NCBI GenBank assembly: GCA_963663615.1 | Contig: OY760517.1 | Span: 1,302,001-1,366,000, forward strand | From: G963663615 sp963663615 | GTDB lineage: Bacteria; Bacteroidota; Ignavibacteria; Ignavibacteriales; Melioribacteraceae | Direction: 5' to 3' | Length of the DNA: 64,000 nt | Part shown: piece by piece, positions 27,401 through 36,392 of the stretch | Layout of the letters: every line of letters starts with the position of its first letter | How positions within the stretch are numbered: position 1 is the first letter of the stretch | Position numbers and translations under genes: made by a program | The notes under the pieces: generated by a model | Seen by the model: only the letters and a program-made list of their open reading frames with translations | Told to the model about the DNA's origin: nothing | Databases searched by the model: none

Positions 27401-30290
27401 GTTTGTAAATGAAATGTTTACCAAAATAACAGAATACTCGAGAGTGGATGCCATTGGGGCAAAAACAAGCATTCTAAAATCCGGAGTACATGACAACAAA
27501 TTTTACAAAGGTATTTGGGATACTATTTCATCAGGTAAGGTTTGGTCCGGCGAAATTTGTAATAAGAAAAAGTCTGGCGAACTGTTTTGGGAAGAAGCAG
27601 CAATATCTCCTGTAATGAATGATAAAAAACAGATTACCAATTATGTTGCACTTAAAATTGATATCACTCAAAGAAAGAAATTTGAGGAAGAATTAAAACT
27701 TGCCAAAAAAACGGCTGAGCTTATTGTAGATTCGCTGCCTAATCCAACTTCGGTTACAATTATGAAAACCGGTGAAGTTTTAAGACTCAACCACTCAATA
27801 TGCGATTTCCATCGGATGGATTTGGATGACCTCAGTAAAATTAAGGCTTCAGAGTGGTATGTAAGTCCGGAAGTAAGGGAGTTATTGATAGATGAAATTG
27901 GTAATTCAGGAGCAATAATTAATCGGGAGATACAATTAAGAAGAGTTGGAACTGGCGAAATAAGAAACACGATGGCATCATTTATTCCAATACAATACGA
28001 CAAATTTGAAAGCCTTGTTGGTACCTTTATTGATATTACAGAGCTAAAGAATATACAGGAGGCACTTGCCGCAGCAAAAGAGGAAGCTGAAGCTGCAACT
28101 ATTGCCAAAAGTCAATTCCTGGCTACTATGTCGCATGAAATAAGAACACCGATGAATGCTATAATCGGATTATCGCATCTTGCACTTCAAACCGAGCTGA
28201 ATAAAAAACAATTTGATTATTTTCAAAAGATTTCCAAATCTGCCCATGCACTCTTGGGAATAATTGACGATATACTTGATTTCTCGAAAATTGAGGCAGG
28301 CAAGCTGGCAATTGAGAATGTTGAATTCGACTTATATCAGGTGCTGGAAACTGTAACTGCATTAAATGCACAAAAGGCATTTGATAAGGGTATTGAGTTT
28401 ATATATAATATTTCACAGGAAGTACCTGTTATACTTTTTGGTGATCCTCTCCGAATTGGGCAAATACTTACCAACTTTAGCAGTAATGCGATTAAGTTTA
28501 CAAATGATGGTGAAGTGTTTATATACATTGAAACGATTGAAAAAAACAATGCCGAAGTAATATTGAAATTTACTGTTTCCGATACAGGAATTGGATTAAC
28601 GGAAGAACAGATACAAAGGTTATTTCAGCCATTCCAGCAAGCAGATACTTCTACTACCAGAAAATATGGAGGCACGGGACTAGGATTAACAATTTGCCAA
28701 CGTCTGGCAAATCTTATGGGAGGAAATGTAGGCGTAGTTAGTACCTTTGGTGAAGGTAGCTCGTTCTATTTTACTGCAAAATTTACCATCCCTGAAAACA
28801 TTAACTATTCGTTCGATAACCTGAGTGAAGAATTTAATGACTTAAATGCTCTAATATGTGATGATAATATTACTACGCAAACTGTTATTGGGCATATGCT
28901 GGAGCAGTATAACTTTAATGTTAAACAAATAAGTGAGGGATCAAAAGTTATTCATGAACTGAAAAACAATGAATCCAAATGTGATCTTCTGATTATAGAC
29001 CTGAAAATGACCAACAAAGATGGGCTAAAGATAATTACTCAAATTAAAAACGAAAAACTTCCTGTTGATAAAATCATTCTACTTGTTCCTTATGGTATAA
29101 ACGAGGAACAGTTGAATATAAGCAAAATAAATATTGATGGAATAATTCATAAACCGGTTTCGCCATCAATTTTATATAACAAAGTATTGGAGATTTTTGG
29201 TAAGGAAGTAATGTTTTCAACCAGAATTGAGAAAGGAAAAAAGTATCATGGTAAGTTATCTCGAATTAAAGGAGCTTCCATATTATTGGTAGAGGATAAT
29301 GAAATAAATCAGGAAATTGCTATTGAGCTTATTGGCAAGCATGGAATTACTGTTGATGTAGCTTATAATGGCGAAGAAGCACTAGAGATAATTTCTTCCT
29401 CTGGAATACCATCAAACTATGATATGGTTTTGATGGATCTGCAAATGCCTGTTATGGATGGTTTTACTGCAACAAGAGAAATCAGGAAAAATGAAGATTA
29501 TAATGATTTGCCAATAGTTGCTATGACAGCCGATGCGATGGTGGGTATTAAAGAAAAATGTATAAATGCCGGGATGCAGGATTATATTACAAAACCAATT
29601 GATCCGGATGAGGTATTTGCGGCTGTTACAAAATGGATTATGCCGGATAAAATAAAAGATACAGTATCTCAAAAAAGACCGAACAATACAAACAAGTTGA
29701 ACGATAATATTCCAGATATTGAAGGATTAAATACCGAAGAAGGCATTTTAAGGATTGGGGGGAACAAAAAACTGTATAATAAACTTTTACATAATTTTTA
29801 TAATCATTATAATAGTTTCGAAAAAGAAGTTCGTAGTGCATTTGGGAATAAAAACCTTGAATTGGCGACTAGGTTAACGCATTCCTTGAAAGGAGTTGCG
29901 GGTAATCTTGGAGCAAATGATCTGTATGTTGCTGCAAAAAGTCTGGAAACTGACTTAAGGAATAATGAAGGAAGTGAGTTTGATAATAAGCTAAATGAAA
30001 TTCTTTTACTTCTTGATCCAATGCTTGTTTCTATTAAAACTGTTCTAAAATCTGATAAAATGGAAGAAGAAGATTCAGTTGAAATGGATAATGAACTTAC
30101 TACGAAACTATTGGAATTAAAGGATATGTTGTCTAAATATGACTCTAATTCCATTGAAAAGCTAACCGAAATTAAACCAATTTCCGGTTATTCAAATGAA
30201 TGCAATAAATTAAGGAAGAAGGTGGCTGAATATAACTTCGATGAGGCACTTGAAATATTAAACAAAATACTATTGAACAGGAGTAAATAA
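24444..30290 (+). CDS. Giant hybrid sensor histidine kinase (HAMP, multiple PAS, HisKA, HATPase, 2 REC, Hpt)
   Basis: This 1948-aa unorthodox sensor kinase runs a multi-step phosphorelay. Three membrane helices (about 5-22, 35-58, 253-272) enclose a periplasmic sensor of about 190 residues, followed by HAMP (about 275-330). About seven PAS/PAC modules (345-1205) are marked by GYSREELVGSNHN, GYSSEELIGKS and GYETSEIKGSSF. HisKA has LATMSHEIRTPMNAIIG (about 1228-1245), and HATPase_c has KYGGTGLGLTICQRLA. REC1 (about 1470-1590, acceptor in LLIIDLKMTNKDG) and REC2 (about 1612-1735, VLMDLQMPVMDG) are followed by Hpt (phospho-His in THSLKGVAGNLGA, about 1813). Each relay residue is present. No DNA-binding output is attached; the hybrid kinase starting at the next base is the likely partner. 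Confidence 0.95.
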   Translation: MNYVQITLVFVSLLSLGLYILGSKRIIDKISIKNLIIAIFIYITILSTGIAYLSNQLLVSAKKVSVYEGKRSASISLANELCRSSDDLTTMIRLFVATGEVKYKNYFFRISEISDGKVPHPQNYSLAFWDNVLSGKQKVTFNGEKYSIEDRLQELDFTDKEISVLKSAKKASDDLINLELIAMNAVEGRFLDSDSNFTVKGSPDIALANSLVNGSRYLNAKSEIMTKIEKFLSLSNARTQEELADLIAQDEIAIQAIIIEVVFTLISFIFLFTRIKKKLFNPLSSITRFMDLIKDGDYSRRLKEYSNDEVGKVLLAINNMVEQIETRDTELKALNAMLQGQNDALNEAAVVSITNLFGEIIYVNNKFCELSGYSREELVGSNHNIVNSGFHSSEFWENMWATIRNGKLKPALIKNKRKDGDGYWIDTVIAPIKDAKGKPVEYIGIGFDVSERMHNAELIEAERVKGELILDSFTQGIFGTDLEGNISFINSAACSMLGYSSEELIGKSAHCTLHQHNSNVGKNCPDETCQMFKAINSGMAVTLVDDLLWRKDGSSFHIEYSANPMLIDDKLAGAVFGFIDKTDRIRREEETRKLITAVEHSLLMIIITNKEGIIEYANPEFSRVTGYETSEIKGSSFSFMNFGFANKEVYEDMLDSVFGGKVWQKEIENKKKNGDLYWANVSISAVRDFEQNITHFVAIIEDVTEKKISNAKFKLLFDHAVDGFAFVENGVIVDHNKSWYSMLGYDENELLGKKILEILADIQPDGRSKLENFKDNQSRLLNGKNVKEEASAKKKSGEVFPADLSIVPIKLGERIIMGVILSDETLVKQKEAELKNAKEKLEYALESAKLGTWDFDTTVNKIYLGKRAEEMIGYSHGEFDGSFEMRERYMHPDDLEVFYARVEEAFSTGGDYFNFYRIVNSDSSITFIYERGFAKTDSQGKVISASGVMMDVTEIEKSKEQLNILKVAVEQSPISVVITDTTGKIQFVNEMFTKITEYSRVDAIGAKTSILKSGVHDNKFYKGIWDTISSGKVWSGEICNKKKSGELFWEEAAISPVMNDKKQITNYVALKIDITQRKKFEEELKLAKKTAELIVDSLPNPTSVTIMKTGEVLRLNHSICDFHRMDLDDLSKIKASEWYVSPEVRELLIDEIGNSGAIINREIQLRRVGTGEIRNTMASFIPIQYDKFESLVGTFIDITELKNIQEALAAAKEEAEAATIAKSQFLATMSHEIRTPMNAIIGLSHLALQTELNKKQFDYFQKISKSAHALLGIIDDILDFSKIEAGKLAIENVEFDLYQVLETVTALNAQKAFDKGIEFIYNISQEVPVILFGDPLRIGQILTNFSSNAIKFTNDGEVFIYIETIEKNNAEVILKFTVSDTGIGLTEEQIQRLFQPFQQADTSTTRKYGGTGLGLTICQRLANLMGGNVGVVSTFGEGSSFYFTAKFTIPENINYSFDNLSEEFNDLNALICDDNITTQTVIGHMLEQYNFNVKQISEGSKVIHELKNNESKCDLLIIDLKMTNKDGLKIITQIKNEKLPVDKIILLVPYGINEEQLNISKINIDGIIHKPVSPSILYNKVLEIFGKEVMFSTRIEKGKKYHGKLSRIKGASILLVEDNEINQEIAIELIGKHGITVDVAYNGEEALEIISSSGIPSNYDMVLMDLQMPVMDGFTATREIRKNEDYNDLPIVAMTADAMVGIKEKCINAGMQDYITKPIDPDEVFAAVTKWIMPDKIKDTVSQKRPNNTNKLNDNIPDIEGLNTEEGILRIGGNKKLYNKLLHNFYNHYNSFEKEVRSAFGNKNLELATRLTHSLKGVAGNLGANDLYVAAKSLETDLRNNEGSEFDNKLNEILLLLDPMLVSIKTVLKSDKMEEEDSVEMDNELTTKLLELKDMLSKYDSNSIEKLTEIKPISGYSNECNKLRKKVAEYNFDEALEILNKILLNRSK

Positions 30291-31925
30291 ATGTTAGTAA
30301 AAGAGGAAAAAACTATACTAATTGCCGATGATACTCCGGAGAATGTTGATATTCTTAGAGAACTATTATCAGATTACAAACTGGTTATTGCAATAAATGG
30401 GAAAATAGCATTAAAGATTGCTGATATTGAACCCAAAATAGATTTAATCTTGCTCGATATTATGATGCCTGAATTAAATGGTTATCAGGCATGTGAAATA
30501 TTAAAGAGTAATAGCAAAACCAGGGATATTCCTGTTATTTTTATTACAGCGTTAACTGATACCGAGAGCCTTGTTAAGAGTTTTGAGCTTGGTGCAGTTG
30601 ATTATATTACCAAACCTTTTAATCCCAGCGAGGTTAAAAAGAGAGTTGAAACTCATTTAACTCTTCGAAGCTATCACAAGAAACTCGAAAATATGAATTC
30701 TATTCTGGAAGAGAAAGTAAAACAACGTACCGTTGAGTTACAGAATGTAAACTCCGAGTTGATAGTTGCGAAGAATAAAGCAGAGGAAATGAATAAACTT
30801 AAATCGTTTTTCATTCAGAATATAAGCCACGAATTCAGAACACCTTTAATTTCCATACTCGGGTTTTCCGATATTATTGCCCAGGAAGCGGAGAATATTG
30901 AGCATGTTGATTTTAGTAAAAAAATATATCTTGCCGGGCAAAGGTTACAAAAAACTCTTAATGATATTATTGCCCTTACAGAACTTGAAAAGCAAAAAAT
31001 TGAAATTGCTATAAGACGTATAAACATAATAACTACTATTAAAAATGCTGTAGATCATTTTATTAATACTGCCAATAGCAAAAGACTTTCGCTTAAACTT
31101 AATTGTGATTTTGAAGAGTTGTGTTACAGAACGGATGAAAACTTGTTAAAGTATATATTGTTTAACATAATTGATAATGCTATCAAGTTTACCGATAGGG
31201 GATATGTGTTAGTTGATGTTGCGAAAGTTGAAGAAAACAGTGCAGTAAATCTGCTAATCAAGGTTGCAGATACAGGAATAGGAATAAGTCAGGAAAACCT
31301 CGAAACAATATTTTCTTCTTTCAGGCAGGAAAGTGAAGGATATAGCAGAAGTTACGAAGGCATGGGTATTGGGCTAACTATTGCCAAACAGCTGGTTGAA
31401 ATATTAAAAGGAACTATCTCGATAAAAAGTAAACTTAATGTTGGTACCGAAGTTTTCTTAAAGTTTCCAATTGCACACAGTGAGGAAGAAGTTACCAACC
31501 AAATAAAAAGAGTTAAACACACATTTTATAAAGAAGAGGTTAGTCATAGTAGCGGTAGAACCACTATCCTGATGGTTGAAGATAACAATAACAACAGGTT
31601 ATTACTTAAAAAAATGCTCCAACAACACTTTGATGTTGATGAAGCTGCCGATGGTATTAGTGCTGTTGCAAAATCGGAAATGAAGAATTATGACATTGTA
31701 CTAATGGATATAAACCTGGGTCCCGGTATTGATGGTATTGAGGTTCTGAGGAGAATGCGAAATATGCCAAAGTATGAAAATGTACCTGTTATTGCTGTTA
31801 CAGCTTATGCAAATCTTGAAGAACGGGATAAATTTATTGAATACGGTTTTGATGACTTTGTTCAAAAACCGATTCTTAAAGCTGATTTTATTGCTCTTAT
31901 AAATAAGTTTACAGGAAACAACTAA
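30291..31925 (+). CDS. Hybrid kinase: REC-HisKA-HATPase-REC
   Basis: This soluble hybrid kinase (544 aa, no membrane segment) has an N-terminal receiver (residues 8-125, acceptor Asp in LILLDIMMPELNG, Lys in YITKPFNP). A coiled coil (about 130-170), HisKA with FFIQNISHEFRTPLISIL, HATPase_c (NIIDNAIKFTDRG, GMGIGLTIAKQL) and a C-terminal receiver (about 420-540, IVLMDINLGPGIDG) follow. The start ATG is directly next to the stop codon of the giant kinase, so the two are co-transcribed and coupled. It probably accepts phosphate from the Hpt domain of that kinase. The final target is unknown. Confidence 0.93.
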   Translation: MLVKEEKTILIADDTPENVDILRELLSDYKLVIAINGKIALKIADIEPKIDLILLDIMMPELNGYQACEILKSNSKTRDIPVIFITALTDTESLVKSFELGAVDYITKPFNPSEVKKRVETHLTLRSYHKKLENMNSILEEKVKQRTVELQNVNSELIVAKNKAEEMNKLKSFFIQNISHEFRTPLISILGFSDIIAQEAENIEHVDFSKKIYLAGQRLQKTLNDIIALTELEKQKIEIAIRRINIITTIKNAVDHFINTANSKRLSLKLNCDFEELCYRTDENLLKYILFNIIDNAIKFTDRGYVLVDVAKVEENSAVNLLIKVADTGIGISQENLETIFSSFRQESEGYSRSYEGMGIGLTIAKQLVEILKGTISIKSKLNVGTEVFLKFPIAHSEEEVTNQIKRVKHTFYKEEVSHSSGRTTILMVEDNNNNRLLLKKMLQQHFDVDEAADGISAVAKSEMKNYDIVLMDINLGPGIDGIEVLRRMRNMPKYENVPVIAVTAYANLEERDKFIEYGFDDFVQKPILKADFIALINKFTGNN

Positions 31926-32078
31926 ACCTAAGTACATTATTTTGTTTGGAAAGGTAGTGTAGTATATTAAAATTGAATAACCATTTTGTCATACATTGAT
32001 TTTTTGTGTTTTATTTCCTGACATTGGAGTTTGGATATTCTAATTGATGGAAACAATTAGTTATGTATAAACAGGTGG

Positions 32079-33373
32079 TTGGTTATTTTTATTTTAGTGC
32101 TTTTTCAAGGTTTTGTTGCCGGACAAGAGTCAATGCCCAAGCTTGGCAGTATAAGTTTGGATGATGGATTGTCGCAGTCAACAGTTTATGCTATTGAACA
32201 GGATAAGTTCGGCTTTATGTGGTTTGGCACCCAGGATGGACTTAATAGGTATGATGGGTATAACATTGAAGTTTTTAAGCATACTCCAGGCGATACAAAT
32301 ACCGTTGCCGATATTACTATCCTTAGTTTATGCTGTGATTCTGATAGTAACCTTTGGATTGGTACAATGCGTAATGGTATAAGCATATACAGCACAGACG
32401 ATAGTAAATTTACTCATTTGCAGCATATCCCCGATGATTCAACATCACTAAGCGATAATTTTGTAAACCGTATTTATGAGGATAAGCTCGGTAATATTTG
32501 GATTGGTACGTTTAACAAGGGACTTAATGTAATATCTACGGCGACCAATAAACTATATCGTATTAAACTTCCAGGGCAAGGTATGAAGGATAATGATCAT
32601 CTTGAAATATGGAAGTTTATTGAGGATAATGATGGTAACTTATGGATTGGTACAGGTTGGGGTGTGCTTGAATTAGTGGATAGAAAAAAGGGAACATTCA
32701 CTCATTTTACTGATTCAAATAACAGAAGTATTATACCCGGAATTGCAATTAACAGTATTTGCGAGGATATCAAGGGGAATTTAATAATTGGCCTGATGGA
32801 TGGCGGATTTAATATTTTGAATCCCGATACGAGAGAAGTAGTTAATTTTATGCCTAAACCGGAAGAACATGGATTGGCTGAAGGTACGAGTGTTAATAAC
32901 ACAACAGTTACCTCGGTTTATCCGGATAGTAACAATATTTTCTGGATTGGTACTGTCGGGGGTGGAAGTAATAGGTACGATGCTAATACTGGAAAATTTA
33001 TATACTTTTCTACCAGGGATGGTTTGGCTAATGATATAATTTATTCGGTGCTTGATGGTTTGCAGGGTAATGAGTTTACTCAGGGGGCTTATGCAAAGAG
33101 TAAATCAGGTAAGTTATATTTCGGCGGACTAGACGAATTCAATTATTTTAATCCTGCTACAATAAAATCCAATAAATTTGTACCCCAATATATTAGCGAA
33201 ATTTTAAAATTTTCGATGAACCGTTAAAGCTTTTAAAACTGGTATTTAATACCGATGAGATAAACCTTGAGTACGCACAAAATTTCTTCTCATTTGAGTT
33301 TGTGGCTCTGAATTATATAGCTCCCGAAAAGAACAAATTTTTTATCTTTTATTCATTGCCCCTTACACAGTAA
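32079..33373 (+). pseudogene. Decayed Reg_prop sensor kinase remnant
   Basis: The reading frame starts at a TTG (VIFILVLFQGFVAG is a signal peptide). It encodes only about seven Reg_prop blades (WFGTQDGLNRYDGYN, WIGTMRNGIS, WIGTVGGGSNRYD) and stops at 33227. In another frame the protein clearly continues: KIFDEPLKLLKLVFNTDEIN and FFSFEFVALNYIAPEKN are the Y_Y_Y domain, so one T seems to be missing near 33202-33205. The sequence diverges after EKN (about 33342) and stops at 33373. No membrane helix or kinase domain follows. Compared with the intact homologue at 1671-4868, a blade is also missing between IYSVLD and GLQGNEF (near 33055). An ATG at 32063 in another frame (MYKQVV) may be the original start, implying a further indel. 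The GH13 gene nearby suggests it once sensed an alpha-glucan. Confidence 0.85.
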
Positions 33374-33859
33374 TAACCGCGAATGCGGTAATTGCAAATG
33401 GCTTTTATACCGTAGGGATTATTCTTGTGCAGCCAAAACGAGCCCAAAGATGGTTTTACCACGTAGTGTTTAATACCTCACCACCTAAATCCTCCTCTCC
33501 TGTAATGAGAGGAGGATTTACAGTTTTAATTTGTAAACTTTTGTGAAGAATATAAGAAAGTCTGGCTATCAGACTTAAATTCTATAACACCCTTCGCCTT
33601 CCAAGAGAAGGGCACGCTAAAGCGGATAAAGTTAGGGGATGAGGTCATTTATTTCGCAACTATATTTTTTACAAAAAACCTCGGGGAGGTTGAGCATTGC
33701 GGTTTCAAATCACAAAGCCGAAATCATAAATCTCAAATCACTATACGCACATTCACGTAGAGATTTACGTATCTGCACTGATTGTTAAAAATTATCCTGC
33801 ATACTAACTTCGACATAGAATTTAACATTAAAGATAATTCCGGGTTTTACAGGTATAGA
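33374..33859. repeat. Hairpin-rich noncoding stretch, probably mosaic of dispersed palindromic elements
   Basis: No convincing gene is seen in this roughly 490-bp gap. At least five stem-loops crowd into it: ACCGC/GCGGT (33376-33389), a 14-bp perfect stem (33486-33520), AAGTCTG/CAGACTT (33558-33576), CCCTTC/GAAGGG (33590-33612) and AACCTC/GAGGTT (33677-33691). The stretches around 33480-33520 and, on the minus strand, 33590-33646 resemble the 'CCTCATCCCCTAA...CTTCTC' type of degenerate dispersed palindrome seen in many bacterial genomes (from memory, not searched). It directly follows the broken sensor gene. Confidence 0.5.
33486..33520. repeat. 14-bp perfect inverted repeat
   Basis: TAAATCCTCCTCTC and GAGAGGAGGATTTA enclose a 7-base loop. 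It is too long and symmetrical for chance. It could act as a terminator or as a repetitive palindromic element. Confidence 0.7.
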
Positions 33860-34224
33860 ATGAAATTTCTTATTACGGACGATAATCTCTCAATGCGAAA
33901 ACTAATTCGGCAGTCCCTGTGGAGTAGTACCGATGAAGTACTTGAATGCGAATCAGGCAATGTATCAATTCACTATATGACCGAATTTAAACCTGATGTA
34001 GTTTTAATGGATTTTCATCCTGAAAAATATAAACAAACTCCAATTGTACAGCAAATACGCAATATCCATCCATCGGCTACCATTATTATGATTTCCGATT
34101 ATGATACTCCTGCTTTCCGCGAATTTGCCATTCGTGAAGGTGCTTCAGCTTTTTTTTGAAAGAAAACCTTGTTGGAGTAAGGGATTATCTTAACACAGTA
34201 TTTAATTATGGTAATCATCATTAG
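33860..34224 (+). pseudogene. Stand-alone receiver-domain response regulator, frameshifted at a T8 run
   Basis: From the ATG at 33860 the product is a CheY-like receiver: MKFLITDDNLSMRKLIRQSL (acidic pair DD), phosphoacceptor Asp in VVLMDFHPE, and switch Ser in IIMISDYD. The frame stops at 34159 inside the sequence GASAFF, right at a run of eight T (34150-34157). With one more T the frame continues as LKENLVGVRDYLN and so on to a stop at 34224. This restores the conserved receiver Lys (FLKEN) and the last helix. The gene is therefore one base away from intact: a pseudogene, a phase-variable or slippage-decoded gene, or a sequencing error. No output domain is present in either frame. Confidence 0.75.
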
Positions 34225-34324
34225 TTTACTTTGTCTCCGTCTGATTGATTACCAAAACGTGATAAAATAAAGTATTTTTAACTGCAACTATGCCCTTTAT
34301 TCTATTTATTTAACCTGAGGTACT

Positions 34325-34744
34325 ATGAACAAATTGTTTAATCATTTTACTAAAACTATCTTGTTATTGATAGTTTTTTCTTCTTTTGTATTTGCACAGA
34401 ATGCTGACTGGCAGCAGCAGACTATTGATTTTACTGGTTCCTACGAATACAGCAATGTTGTTGAAGTTGAATATATGCCTACTGCTTATTCGCTTAATCA
34501 GAACTATCCTAATCCGTTTAACCCTACTACTACTATAAGCTTCACACTACCAACTGAAAATAATGTAAAACTTTCAGTTTATAACCTACTAGGTGAAGAA
34601 GTAGCAACTTTGGTTAATGGTGTTATAACTGCCGGTAATCACAGAGTAGATTTTAACGCTGCTGAGCTTTCTAGTGGTATGTACCTTTATAAACTTGAAG
34701 CTGGTAATTTTTCTGCTACAAAAAAACTTGTACTGATGAAATAA
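34325..34744 (+). CDS. 139-aa secreted protein that is almost only a T9SS sorting domain
   Basis: The protein has a clear signal peptide (residues 1-24, ending VFA), about 28 residues of linker, and a complete type A sorting domain (about 55-139: YSLNQNYPNPFNP, SVYNLLGEEVATLV, SSGMYLYKLEAG, KKLVLMK). There is no room for a passenger domain. It could be a remnant left when a larger T9SS cargo was deleted, a decoy, or a small surface peptide anchored by the T9SS. It has a good start context (ACCTGAGGTACTATG) and its own terminator, which argues it is still expressed. Confidence 0.8.
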   Translation: MNKLFNHFTKTILLLIVFSSFVFAQNADWQQQTIDFTGSYEYSNVVEVEYMPTAYSLNQNYPNPFNPTTTISFTLPTENNVKLSVYNLLGEEVATLVNGVITAGNHRVDFNAAELSSGMYLYKLEAGNFSATKKLVLMK

Positions 34745-34828
34745 AATTCATATTCGCAATATATTACAACCTGCTTTTATACCTTAAGTAATGCCCTTAT
34801 TTAATATGTAATTAGTTGCATGGAAAAG

Positions 34829-34861
34829 ATGGGATAGCAATAACCGGCTATCCCATTTTTT
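34829..34861 (+). terminator. Rho-independent terminator
   Basis: ATGGGATAGC pairs with GCTATCCCAT around an 8-base loop and is followed by six T. It ends the 139-aa gene; on the other strand it lies just beyond the stop of the convergent GH13 gene and may help end that one too. Confidence 0.88.
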
Positions 34862-34866
34862 ATTAT

Positions 34867-36228
34867 TTATTCGCTTCGTGGTTTTAGGATTAAATATTCG
34901 TAATTGTCCAAGTCCAGATTCTCACCCATAGTAACCTCGTTTCCAGTAAATAAATTAACCATTGATCTGTTTTTTAATTCTGCTGGTAATATAATGCTAC
35001 TTGTTGAGTTTCGTACATTTGCCCCAATATATACTGTGTCTGAGTTTAGTACACGTTTAAACAGCATAATGTTGCTGTATGAAAAGTAATTATATTCACC
35101 AGAGTGAAATACTTCATTTTCAGAGTATATTTTCATAAGGTTTTGATATTCGCTTAACATATCCGGGTTTTGCGACCAGTTGATATTTTCCTTATAGAAA
35201 AATGACAGGTTTGAGGTTATACCCACTTCCTGACTACTATAAATTAGTGGAATGCCACCAGTGTATAGCATAATAACAAATGCTGAAAGCGAACCTTCAA
35301 CACCACCAAAAATATTAGTAGGTGGATTATCCCATGCTGTTTCATCGTGATTAGTTGTAAATCTTAGCTTGTGTTTTCCCGTACTAATATTGCTATATTC
35401 ATTCAGGTGAGCATAATAGATAGTATTGGTGTGGGAGCCATCAGCAAAAACTTCTTTAAGTGCATTGTAAAAATCCCATGAAAAATTAAGGTCGAAACCT
35501 GCCGTAAAATGATCTGATCTTGCACCTTCTGCCAAAAATAAAAGCTCTTTATTAGTAGAACCGTTTATGCTTTCAATTGCCTGTCTCCAGAAATCTAATG
35601 GTACATAATCTGCTGCATCACATCTAAATCCGTCAACACCAAAGTTTTCAACCCAGTATTTCATTGAGGAGATCATTTCGTTCCTCATATCAGTATTGTC
35701 ATAATTTAGATCTGCTACATCAGCCCAGTTTGTACCTGAAGGGGATATGATGTTACCGTTACCATCCTGTGTGTACCAATCCTTGTTCTCAATCCACGGG
35801 TTATCCCATGATGTATGATTAGCAACCCAATCAAGTATTACAGCAATTCCCATCGAATGAGCTGCTGATATTAAACTTTTTAGATCATCTTCAGAACCAA
35901 AATCGGGATTAACTGCCTTGAAATTTTTAATACAGTAAGGTGAACTAACACTATTTAACTCTCCTTCGGGGAATACTGGCATTAACCAAAGTACGTTACA
36001 TCCAAGGTTTTTGATGTGTGTTAGTTTATCCTTAACTCCGTTAAAATTACCACTGCTGCTCATTGCACTGATGTTAGCTTCGTAAAGTATCAGCTTGTTT
36101 GCATTTTGCAGGAAAGACTCACCATTATCGATATTGTCTTTATTATCGACAGTATTGTCATCGCTGCAATACTGAAAGAGGAAAACAAACGTACTAATAA
36201 TTAGTAAAGTAATTAGTCTTCTTTTCAT
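34867..36228 (-). CDS. GH13 alpha-amylase lipoprotein
   Basis: This is a second alpha-glucan hydrolase, 453 aa, complete. A lipoprotein signal (MKRRLITLLIISTFVFLFQYC) anchors it in a membrane. The fold starts KLILYEANISAMSSSGNF, and VILDWVANHTSWD is the conserved region I. The catalytic Asp lies in VDGFRCDAADYV, the acid Glu in LLFLAEGAR and the transition-state Asp in FTTNHDETAWD. The C-terminal beta domain is short. It is not closely similar to the GH13 at 1-1442. It sits next to the ruined Reg_prop sensor. The natural substrate is probably starch or maltooligosaccharides. Confidence 0.92.
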   Translation of the reverse strand: MKRRLITLLIISTFVFLFQYCSDDNTVDNKDNIDNGESFLQNANKLILYEANISAMSSSGNFNGVKDKLTHIKNLGCNVLWLMPVFPEGELNSVSSPYCIKNFKAVNPDFGSEDDLKSLISAAHSMGIAVILDWVANHTSWDNPWIENKDWYTQDGNGNIISPSGTNWADVADLNYDNTDMRNEMISSMKYWVENFGVDGFRCDAADYVPLDFWRQAIESINGSTNKELLFLAEGARSDHFTAGFDLNFSWDFYNALKEVFADGSHTNTIYYAHLNEYSNISTGKHKLRFTTNHDETAWDNPPTNIFGGVEGSLSAFVIMLYTGGIPLIYSSQEVGITSNLSFFYKENINWSQNPDMLSEYQNLMKIYSENEVFHSGEYNYFSYSNIMLFKRVLNSDTVYIGANVRNSTSSIILPAELKNRSMVNLFTGNEVTMGENLDLDNYEYLILKPRSE

Positions 36229-36392
36229 TAGGATTTCAATTTTATTATTGGGTAAGAATGAATATAAGATTTTTACGAAGAAAATTGCAAAAATTTAATT
36301 GAGTGATTTGTTAAAAAGGAAGTTTAGGTGAGGTTGAAGGAGGATAATTTGTTGACAAGTATTTAAACGAGATTGTAAAATGTGGAAGTATT

